From Undaria pinnatifida (Eukaryota; Sar; Phaeophyceae; Laminariales; Alariaceae), in the NCBI GenBank assembly GCA_012845835.1, contig JABAKD010000002.1, forward strand, positions 5,888,106 through 5,952,105: DNA of 64,000 nt, in the 5' to 3' direction. Below are positions 33,497 through 45,400 of the stretch, piece by piece. Both the position numbers and the translations under genes were made by a program. A model generated the notes under the pieces. That model did no database searches. It saw only the letters and a list, made by a program, of their open reading frames with translations, and was not told the origin of the DNA. Positions within the stretch are counted from its first letter, which is position 1. Each line of letters begins with the position of its first letter.

Positions 33497-36400
33497 CTAG
33501 GAAGAAAGGAAGGGAGAAAAGGAGGGGCAGCGGGCGCTATGGTGGTGGTGATGTCGTTCGGTAGTATTTGTTTGTGACGGTCTGGTTGTTTGTTGCTCAT
33601 GCTCGGTGCTTCCGAAAGAAACATTCCCTTTCCCTCAATCTTCCTCTTCCTCCTCCCCTACTCACCCTCCGTAGGTCAGCTTCGGGCACTCCTGATGCCC
33701 GGAGGAGACGCGCCCCAGGCGTTTCTGAGGACTTGAAGGCCACCGTGAACGTGCCGTCATCGTCTTTTGACATCACCTGCATTCATGCACACGTATACGG
33801 TTGACACACATGGTTGACCCAGATAGTGGACCCCGAGTCGTAGATAAAAATATCGTGAAACATTTTTTTTTGTTTGTTGGGACCAAGACGGTATCGTTGT
33901 TAACGTAAAAGATAAATTCCGTGTCGTTGACAGAACACGACATTCGCATGATACAGTTTTTAGCCGTTTTCCATATACACGAGAAATACCTTATATTGAC
34001 TGTGATTGAATTTTGTTTCGGCCCCCTAAGGGAAGGACAGTCGTTCAAGAGGTTTATAATATGGCGGGTTTCTTCGTATGTACCACAGGAAGGTGCGTAT
34101 ACATGCGTAAGGCGTTGGTTAGTGGGGCGGGTATCGGTAAGCATCGCAAGCAGACAGCATCCCCCCCTCCCGTCCTTTTCGCCTCGCCGACCGCGCCGAC
34201 CGCAGGGAAAGAAAAAACACCATGGTGACGCTCCATTAAAACATATAGATGTGACAACCCACTGCGCCTAAGCTTTTTTCCGGCGCAAAAATCCTGGAAG
34301 TAGTCTTGTCGCCAAAGCCAGTCAATATAAACCGCTGCGCGACTGAGCTCCCACCAACACACCACTCCCTAAACAACTGCCTTCTCGCCGAAATGAGCCA
34401 CCACAAAACGAACACAGGGCAACCTCAAACCAAAGCGCTTCGCCCTCCTGGCGCAACCCGTTGGACAAACCCTAAAAACATTTTTCGAGTTTTACTCCCA
34501 CCGCAGGCGCTATGCACTGCATGCGGGAAGACGACCCCTTTGAGCCCACCCCCCCCCGCCCCCCTTGTACTAATTTCACGTACGCCACCCCCCCTCCAAC
34601 GGGTTACCTGTGGCAAAGGCACGCACGTACGGAGAGCTGCACCGTTGTACTTACATTGCTCCTGCACACTCTTCCTACATAGCCGTCTTACCATCGCGCT
34701 CGCCATTGCTTTGGTCGGGTTTTTACATGGGTATAAAAGCGGGTTTCTACTGCTGTCGAAATCACCAAATGGTTTTACAGCATTGCTGTCGCCTTTTTGT
34801 GCGAGAGTCGAAACTCCGTCCCTTTACAAAACTGCAACCAACGCGTTGCTGATATACCACTTGAAGCATGACACTTACTTGTGGGATAAGTTTTGCAGCA
34901 CAAGAGATGCCCCCGTTGAAGGAGACCGTAGTGCGTGGCCCCTTGTATACCGACGTACCTTAAAAAATTCGACCCCTACTTGAAACATTTCCAGCCGCCT
35001 ATGGCCTTTTCAATAAGGGAACCGTGAGGTTGCCCGTTTTAACGCGAGACCTCGTCTTGGGTGTCATGTCCAATATACGTGACGAGGTCCTCCATAGCGG
35101 GGAAAATGTTGGGGAGACGTTCGAGGTTCCTAATATACCTTCTTCACGGGGTTTTGGGCACGGTGCGTGGCGACAAAAAACTAAGGATGATTGCGATATT
35201 TTCAAAGCGTCTACGGGTATCGCGTGAGCGTTCAGCAGGACCACGAGTAGGATCATGCTGCGCCCGTCCGGCATGAGTCTTTGCGCTGTTGTCGTTCGGA
35301 CCCCCAATTTGTCATCGCCAAGAACACCTGTGCCCGACGCCATAGTCGTCAACTTTCGTCGTTGATATTTCAATTTGAAGAATGAAAGCATTATTAATGG
35401 GCCGCCTACTATTTATAATAATTAGTACAATAAATAATGCCGCCCGTCCATGGCGTTACCTCGGCAGGTACCCACTCGGCTTTTCCGGCCCGCGTTTCCA
35501 TCCGGAACTGTATGGCGTCGCCGGGCCTGAAGGCTTTCCTCCGGGACATCTCCCGCAGGTGCTGTCGATACCAGGAAGGCGGCGGCGGTGGTGAAGCGGA
35601 GAGTGGGGGTTTAGCGTACGGTATAGGCCCAGGAACAAGGAATGCACCTTACCCAAACAAGTTTTTATATAAAACAGAATTAACAATTACATGTTGGAGA
35701 TACACAACGCATGCTATCGAAGATACACAACGTCCAATGTATTTTAGGTATAGTTGTTAAACTCAGTAAGGAGCCGCAAGTAGCGGGTGCGAAGGATTGT
35801 CTGGCGAAAAGGTTTAGTAATACACCCAAACAATCGTAGCACACGCGCGTCAAAGCCTCACCAAAAAAGAAAAGGGGAGTGAGAAAGAAACGGAATTGCA
35901 TCGAAGTTGGATAGCCCCTTCGTTGAGGAAACTGTGCCTGGTCAATAATACTTAAGCTAACCCAGTTTTGCCCCTGTTGGCGTCAGCTATGGATAGAAGT
36001 AGGAAATCGTTTGCGGACGTATTTTCTGAAATTCGGTTGGAGTGCTAAAAGCCAAACTCGTTTGGATGCCGCTCATATTTTCCGATTACATCGGTTTGTA
36101 CAATAATGGGGGCGTGTTCATGAAGGTTTGCACATTTCGTGTTGTAGTTTGACCGAAATCAATGACATGATAGATTAGACCCGGTAGTGAAAATTGGGGG
36201 CGTAGACTTGGTCCCTAGGTACCGTTACTGCCGTTACTACCGCGGGCTGACTCGTGTGATGGCGGATCCATCCCGTGTGATGGTGGTTCCATCCCGTGAG
36301 ATGGCGGATCCATCCCGTGTGATGGCGGGTCTATCCCTTGTGATGGCGGATCCATCCCGTGTGATGGCGGATCTACCCCGTGCGATGACGCATCCCGTGT

Positions 36401-39400
36401 GATGGCGGGTCTGTCCCGTGTGATGGCGGTGGTTATTCTGAGACTAAACGCAACGAAACCTGAATCTTTCCTTGCTACCTTTAAAGGCATACGGAGTAAG
36501 AGAGGTTGCCGTTTATCAGGGATCCCCGCACCGTTACAACCTCTTGCCCCCCCCTGTCGCATGTGCAGCCAACTCCTTCACTTGGGTAGAGACCTCTGTA
36601 GGCCCCGCCCAAAAAGCTTATATTTTTGACAACAATAGAAGTGTGTGGCAAACCGATGAACGACATCATGTCCTCGAGGTACAAGAAGAAAAAAGAAGAA
36701 ATGTTTATTTCGATTTCCGGCTTACATTGCGTTAAGGCGCCACATAATTCAGAAACATAAACGACTAAACGTACGATTAATACGTCTATTGTAGAACGAC
36801 TACTTACCCGGAATAGTTCGTCATAATTGACGCCGTCGTCGTCCACGTCTTCCTTCGATGTCACGCGGAAGACGTCGATCGCCTGCTCGTCGGTTACCTC
36901 TGCCAGCAGCAAAATCACAATCAAGCTGTTCAATTGTAGTTCCGTCTTCGTTTATTTGTGCTTTTTGGGAACGTCAGAGGGAAAAGCATGTCCACCAAAA
37001 AGTCACAAACTGCAGACTAGCCCCTCACACGAGAAGTGGCCAGGGCCCATCACTCCACGGGAGTTCACAATAAACGATCTAAAAAAAAACAACGTATATG
37101 AATGCAGCGCATCTCGGTACGAAAGACGCTTGCTACGGTAGCGGCACACCGTTGTTTCGTTTTTTTTTTCTGAATGACGGGGTTCCTTAACCCAAAATTG
37201 CCGGAATTCCAATATACGACATTTTTTGCACGATTCACGTTGTGTACCTAGCTAGCTAGGCTATGGGACTTTTCATCCCGTGTAGCTTTTTGTTTTCCTG
37301 CTATTTTGATTTCAGGAGAGGTCTTAAGCTCCCGAATTGAGGAAGCTTACAAATATTGTGGTGAACCTCGACCGTAGCACGCGCCAAACCAAATAAAAAC
37401 CTGGGCTGCTGAGGGTAATGGAATATGTTTGAACTGCAACATCAAGAGGCGCGCGACACGAGCGCAGCGTGGTGAACGACGGCTACTACTGCTGCAATGC
37501 TGGTGCTGCTACACGCTGGTCCGAGGTACGTGAGGATATTTGCAACAGCCGTGACATTAGGTAGTTGGACATACGCGGACAAACCAGACGCGTGCTAATG
37601 TACAGGGAGGACTTCGGCGCCCAATATGTTGGTTATATAGAGCCACCCATTGACTACTAAGCCACGTTTTCTTTTAATAGCGTCGGCTCTCATTGGGTCT
37701 TGAGCTAGCGGCGAGACTCGCACTGACGGCACATCCTTTGTTGACGAAACGAAGGCGGTAGCAAGGGCAGGTACCCCGTTTTCATCAAGCGGGATGGTAT
37801 GGTGATATTGTGATATACACCGTTTTTCACAGGCGGGGCTACGCTATCATACTATCATACTCGCACGAGTGACTCCGTATCCCACGTACGAAAACCCGTC
37901 AGGCGATTTGTTTGGCGCAGCTTAGCTGACCAGCCCATCGGTGTCCGTGCCGTATCCATCAAAACAGCCGAAAGCATAAACGACCGCCAGGAACAGGGGC
38001 GTCCGTCCCCCGGTTCACCCCGATCCACTTCAAAGACGGCCCCAAGAGGAACCCCCATACGGTGGCTTTCATCCTTTCACTACCGGGGTCTCGCCAGTAG
38101 CACGAGTGGTTTGCACGAGTGACTCGGTACCTCACGGGCCGAACGTCTTGAGGCTTTTCGTTCGGCGCAGCGTGTTCCGTCGCGGAGACTTGTCGCATAA
38201 TGACGATACCGCGAACTCTTAAGGCCGCCAAGGAGCAAGGGAGTCACTCGCGCGACTGACGCCGAACCACTGGAAAAAATGCACACAAAGCGAGGTCCCG
38301 CCCTGCTGTATCCAGGACCAGTTCTGCAACACTGTACAGCACAATACACTGAGATAGTGATTCAACACTAGTCTACGGATTTTAATAGGAAAAAACATTA
38401 AACCAGTATTGAAACTCTACGGATTTTAATAGGAAAAACATTAAACCAGTATTGAAACCGACGAATGTCACAACCCATGGCCAATCGAATGAAACCCAGG
38501 AAAAAAAAGTTTACAACGAAAAAACGAATGGCATCAAAAGGTACCCCTTGAAGTCAACTTGTTATGTTTGTACGCGATGATAGAATAACAGAGTGCTGTA
38601 ATTAGGTGGTGACCTTACATCGCAGACCGGTAGTTTTGGCGATGGCATGTGTACCGGCGTTTTTCTTCGATCCTATTTGCTGAACGCCTACTGCTGTCGT
38701 AATAAGATAATAATAAAAAATACAGTATCTCACTCCTCAGACAAGAACTAAAGGTGACAGCATCATTACGCGTACACGTATACGTTTCAGATACATACCA
38801 AGGAAAGTTCGCACGCTTACCTGGAGCTAAGTCGGCGATGGCGTCGACGAAGCCGTCCTCGCCAAGGATCCGGTAATTCCCAGAATCCTGAGCTTCAAAG
38901 GCGGCAAAGTACGCCTCCTCCCCCTCTTCTTGCAAAACCTAGGGTGGCAACACGGTGAAACAAACGCATTTTGCCATTGTCCCACAGCAGCGCCAAATAT
39001 CCTCCACACACAGCGTCAAATACAGTACTACCCCCCCTTCCCTCCCCTAAAACAGAAGTGGGGCGCAGTTCACAGGGGGCGTTATTCTCTGGTCACCGTA
39101 AAACCGCTCTTGATGGCATCTAGATTTTGAATCTATGGACTGCGGACCTTAAAGCACAGTCCACAACCTATTTGTGTGTGTGTGTTTTTTGTGTTCTAGC
39201 GTTGAAATGGTTGAGGTCAGGTGCTCAATGGACCACAACTTCACGTTAATCGGTTAATACCTATATCGTCGTTTTGCCCCCTGCGGATTCAACTCTGCAC
39301 CCTGCTCCTACTTCCTAGGTGCGCGGAAGGCTAGGGTTGGGTCTACTAGGTGCGCGGAAGGCTACGGTTGGGTCTAGGGTTATTATTAGTGGAATACCGT

Positions 39401-42400
39401 ATGGACTTCAGCTCCGACCTGCAGTCCGTGGAGCGTATGTAGACTATTTGGTTACTCTCATTGCTCTTCTGTTGTCGGAGTTGTAGTCTGCAAGACAAAC
39501 CATACTGAAAAAGTATATTGAGGCGCGTCGGCCGGCCGACCCAACGCAGTAGCGCGGACTGCCGCCGGGATGGGAGGGGGTGGGGGTGCCCTGTATGAGA
39601 CAAGGTACCCTAGGGGGTAGCTGGGTTCGGGCCGAACGGTTTCTCTACTGCGGCATTCGCAACCGAGGACACTTCGTACCCGATTTTATCTTTGTAATCG
39701 CGCCTGCCCGTGTTTCCTGGGTCAATAGTTGTACACCTAGGCCGTGGGATCGCCCATGGATGTCAGACGCGTGCTACGATAGAGTTAGCAGTTTTCGTCT
39801 GAGCTGGTTTCTGAATGACGGGGCTTAACTGACCAATGCTACCAGAGGGGGTGTCCCGTTTTTGTTTTCTTCAGTGGCCCCGAGTCACTCGCGCGAGTGA
39901 CCCCCGACTCCTGTGCGGTCTCAAATCTTGGGGGTGCTATTCGAATTTCGCGACACGAGTCCGCGTTGCAAGAGTCAGCCACGCTGCTCTAAGTAATCCT
40001 GTGCAGTCGTTTCGTCGGTGAGGTACACAAACTCACCCCTGCGACTGGCTCAATTCCCGTGGTGCCCCCCTACCGTATCCTTTTACTTTGGCGTGATTCT
40101 CGACGTGTACCTAGGCGATGCGATTTTTCATCCGGTTTGCAGTTTTTTTTTTATCTCCGAAAGAGGTTCTCGGGGAGAGGTCTTTAGCTCCCGACGTGAA
40201 GAACCTTTTTCAACAAAAAAGAAAGTGGTGTGTGCACCTCTATCGTTGTACGCGTGGTTACCTCAACCATGTTTAGCGACGTCGGACTTTTGGTCAGGCA
40301 TGGAGCATCTAAAGAGAGAATCGGGAACCGAAACCGAGGAAACCGAGGTGCACGCCTACCGTAGCAAGCGTCGAGATGAATCACCCCGACGACAAGCAGT
40401 TTCGGACGCGCGCGCGGGAAAGAAAACGCATGACCTGCGTGTATTACCGTAACACCGCGCGCATAGAAACACTCAGCATCGGCCGCACGCCAACGCAATT
40501 TCCAGCATGCCCAATGATGAGGTGCGTGGATGAAGGCAGGGCAAGGGGCGTACATACCTCAGAAAGATGTACAAGAACGACTTTGGCTCTTTCGAGCAGT
40601 CCCTCCGCCTGACTCCCGTTCCGGTCCTCGTCCTGGCCCTCCTCCTCCTCCTGGCCCTCCTCTTCCTTCTGGCCCTCCTCCTCCTCAGCCGTCGAAGATC
40701 CTTTACTTTTTTGCTGGCCACTGTCATCGTCATCGTCGTCGTTTTCATCATCGATATTCTTGGGTGGCAGTAGTGTCGGCGGTGGTGGCGTGCTTTTCTT
40801 CCGGGGGCGAGAGCCCCTACCATCCGACCTCCGCCGCAGTTGCTGCTGCAGCTGCGGCTGCGACTGCTGCTGCTTCTCCTGCTTTTGCTGCTGCTGAGTC
40901 GCTGCTAGAGCCGGGCGGTAGCCGCTCTCCCGAAGGAAATCACCATACCGTACCCTTCCCCTCACCGTCCACTTCCTGTACAACGCTTTTCGGTCTGCTC
41001 GTGTTAGCTTTTCTTCCTCTCCTCCCGCTCCCCCCGCAGCCCCCGCCCCCCCCAATATCGCCCCTGTGCGCCCCCCGGCAAAGTTCCCACCGCTGCCGCC
41101 GTCGTCAACGTCCGCGTCGAACACACGCAGGCACTGCGAGAAGGCCTTGACCGGTATTGTTCCGGTTCGGCCAGGGTCTTGATGGAGTAACAAGGATTCG
41201 AGCGTTGCGCCGTGTTGCGATACGATGCGCGTCATGATGTCCTCGGCGCGAGCTAGGGAACATGGGTCGACAGGTCCTGTGGGATGGTATAGGGGTAGGA
41301 CGGGTGGGTGGGTGGGCTGTTGTGGGTGGTGGGTTTGTCGGGGTACAGCCATCCCACGGTGGGCGGGGTGCAGCAGATTCTGAGACTTTTCTGGTCTCCT
41401 AACACGAGGAAACATGATTTGTGGTCCAAATTGTACCCGGAACATGTTTTGGCAATGCATTCTTCCTCGTGAATGCGACCAACACTTCTGTGCCCTAGTC
41501 CTAAATATTTGACGAAACTCGTGTGTAGGTATCAGGCTAACACGGTAATTCCTCGCTTGAGGCAGCTCAACCAGCCAGGAACGTTTTGGTTGCCAACAAG
41601 CAACCACTACCGAGAGATGATTCATGACTCAATCGAATATGAGAGAGCAGGGGGGAAGTATGGGACAGCTGCAAAGCTCTTTGCGATAGAACAAGCAGCA
41701 GCAGCTGCAGCAGCAGCCGCCGCCGCTGCAGTAGCAGCAGCGGTGGCGAATGCGGCGGCGACGGTGACATAGACAGCAACGGCAATCGCAGCAACAATAT
41801 GAGCAACGGCAGACCAAGGCTACGGCATGATGTTAGTGGGGGGGATATGTTATTGATGAACTTATGATGATGCTATGATATACCCCCTTTTACACTACCG
41901 GCTGAGCTACTCGCACGAGTGAATCTTGATACACTCCTCGTGGAAATAAATACGTTCAGGTTATTTTGATTACGCGGCGCAGCTTACCATCCCCTTGTTT
42001 TTTTTCCCCTAGGCTATCCCACATCACGAACGTTAACCGAACTACAAAAACTTGAGACAGCAAAGGGGGTGTTACTCCGCTCGCACGAGTGACACCGACC
42101 CACATTGCGAAAAAAGGCCACAAAAAGTGCTCCCCCTTCCACCGTAGCCCAGGTCGGCAGCAATGATCATGTGGCCATCCAGCTCGGGCTGCTAGTTACG
42201 GGAACCACACGTTTAGTGTCTAGACTGGGCTATACGTTTCGACGCAGAAAATTACACGGGGGAACTGAGAGCGATCTATGCTTGTTTTGTCTCGGATATA
42301 AATCATCCCGCCTCCCCTCGAAAAAGAGTAAATCATCCTCGGCGCGACGCCACGGCAGAGGTGGTCCTTCCTTCTTGCAAAACAAATAAGATATCCAGGG

Positions 42401-45400
42401 TGAAGGAACTACCCTTGTATTTTTGAAGCAAAACTAGAACTAACGACAGCTCATTCGACCATGGGGCTCCTCATCAGATCATCCTCTTCAATGAATATAT
42501 TGAAGGTCAGCATTGGGAGTTTTGGGTATAGCAGATGCCTGTGTCTCCCTAAGCGAGGACCCCAGGAGAAAAAAAGAGCACCTGGCTAGAGACCCTTTTG
42601 ATGTCGACCATTTTTCGGGTTCATAAATAGCCCTGAATGGCAGCCCAGCAAAACCGAAACTTGGTGCACACACGCGATACTCTTGGTGGGGAGTTCCAGA
42701 AAAAACGATTTACACACGGTAGTTCGATGATGTAATAGCTACTCTCTGGCGAAGAGACAAATCAGCAAGGGAATCAGAGGAGCAGCCAGCACACACCCCC
42801 ACCGTGGCCTGCGTCATACCTTCGCTGAAAATGGAATAGTTGCGGGCCGTGCCCCGGCGACCTCCCACTCCTCCCACATGGGGAGTAGTCTCCGACAAGG
42901 ACTTGGCGCGCTTTTGTTTGTTAGTATTCGTGGCACCACCAGCGCATTAATGGGCAATAAATGACGTGGCATAAATTAAAAGGGGAAAGTGACGGCAAAG
43001 GTGGTGAGAAGGAGGCGAGGGGGGGTGAGGGGACGGGAGGAAGGTAAAAGGCGGATAGGGGGGGGATGGGAAACGGAGAGAGGCATGCGGTCACGAAGGG
43101 CTTACCTTCACGGGGCACACAAATGGGACGGTGGTCCCGTCATAGGTTTGGGTGCGATGCCCTCAGCACCAATTCAGGGCCAGCTCAGCCCTCTCGTGAG
43201 CAGCAGCTCCAACGAGGCCCTGTTCGGAGATCCTAAACCCGAACGTGTCCGGCCGGATCTTCCAGGGGGCCGGAGTGCTTCACTGCTACGCCACTTGGCA
43301 GAGCTAGCAAGCAATTGCAGTTAGGCCCCGGAACATATTAAGGTAAAACGGACGTTAATACCCCCATTTTTACAATCGGTCCTGAGCTGCTCGCACCAGA
43401 GCGACTCTGTACCTCTTACGGACAAATTTTTTTATTTGAGGCGAGATTCGTTTATGGCGCAGAGTAGCTTATCATTCCACGTTGCGGGGTCATGTACCCA
43501 AATTAAAACGCCACGAAAGGTTTATGAACCCGCGCAAAGGAATAGGGGGCGTCACCTGCGCGAGTGACCCCTATCCACTGCAAATATGGGCCTCGAAGGT
43601 GACTCCCCTGCCGTAGCCACTGTGTATTCAAAATATTTAAAAAAAATATATATATTTTCGTGTTATTTATATGTATATCGTTGGTGGTGATTTGTAGTAC
43701 ACCCCCCTTTCCGTGATGATGGGGTCGAAATACCTCTAACCCTAACCCTAACGATATCCCTAACTGACCCTGATCCTGACGCTGATCCTCACGCCGAAAC
43801 CAAACCCCAAAACGGGTTAGGAATGTGGCCTCGCCTTGTTCAAGTTATGTTTTGAAACTTCAAAAGCTTGCATCACTGTTTTTCTACCGTTGGAGGGCTA
43901 CCTTTGACGCACTCACACTAACAAAAAGAAGGAAGCATGCTTTTTCGAAAAAAGGTTTGCCTATAATATACGGCCGGACAGAGCGTTACACCTGACGCTG
44001 CACTTTCGACCAGGATACAGGGCTGCTGCGCACCACGTGTCTTTTTTTTTTTTTTTTTTTTTTCATCCTCCGGCGCGGATGGAGAAAAAAAAGCTTTAGC
44101 TCACCACGCTTCCACGTATTTTCATACGCGTCGCACCACGTGTCATGCGTTATTTGTTTGCGCGTCAAGTGCGTTGTTTAGCGTTCGTGATTTTCGTTTA
44201 TTATGTTTTCCCGTGCTTGTGCAGTGCGTTTTGTTCTTTGGCTGCTTGAGGTGCTTTTATCGCGTTCGGGTTGAGGCATTGACATGGAGAGAGGTTGCAG
44301 TTTGGGGCAGAAACGATTCTGAATGACGAGGCTCCATAACCAAAATTCGTCCGACTTTAACTCTTGTTTTGAAACATTTTTCGTCGTGTGCCGCTCAAGA
44401 CTGTTGGTCGAGCCGCACGTTCACATCGTTCAACTTCAAGGTTTGCGTGTGAGGCATGTATGTATGTATGTATGTATGTATGTATGTATGTATGTATGTA
44501 TGTATGTATGTATGTATGTATGTATGTATGTATGTATGTATGTATGTATGTATGTATGTATGTATGTATGTGTATGTATGTATGTATGTATGTATGTATG
44601 TATGTATGTATGTATGTATGTATGTATGTATGTATGTATGTATGTATGTATGTATGTATGTATGTATGTTGTATGTAGTATGTATGTATGTTATGTATGT
44701 ATGTATGTATGTATGTATGTATGTATGTATGTATGTATGTATGTATGTATGTATGTATGTATGTATGTATGTATGTATGTATGTATGTATGTATGTATGT
44801 ATGTATGTATGTATGTATGTATGTATGTATGTATGTATGTATGTATGTATGTATGTATGTATGTATGTATGTATGTATGTATGTATGTATGTATGTATGT
44901 ATGTATGTATGTATGTATGTATGTATGTATGTATGTATGTATGTATGTATGTATGTATGTATGTATGTATGTATGTATGTATGTATGTATGTATGTATGT
45001 ATGTAGTATGTATGTATGTATGTATGTATGTATGTATGTATGTATGTATGTATGTATGTATGTATGTATGTATGTATGTATGTATGTATGTATGTATGTA
45101 TGTATGTATGTATGTATGTATGTATGTATGTATGTATGTATGTATGTATGTATGTATGTATGTATGTATGTATGTATGTATGTATGTATGTATGTATGTA
45201 TGTATGTATGTATGTATGTATGTATGTATGTATGTATGTATGTATGTATGTATGTATGTATGTATGTATGTATGTATGTGTATGTATGTATGTATGTATG
45301 TATGTATGTATGTATGTATGTATGTATGTATGTATGTATGTATGTATGTATGTATGTATGTATGTATGTATGTATGTAGTATGTATGTATGTATGTATGT

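Noticed and set aside
34394-34983. About 196-codon plus-strand ATG frame, and a 130-codon minus frame at 34,999-35,391 with an opposing plus frame at 35,024-35,227
   Set aside because: No family motif or splice support; they lie in an intron of the EF-hand-like gene, and both strands are open, as expected by chance.
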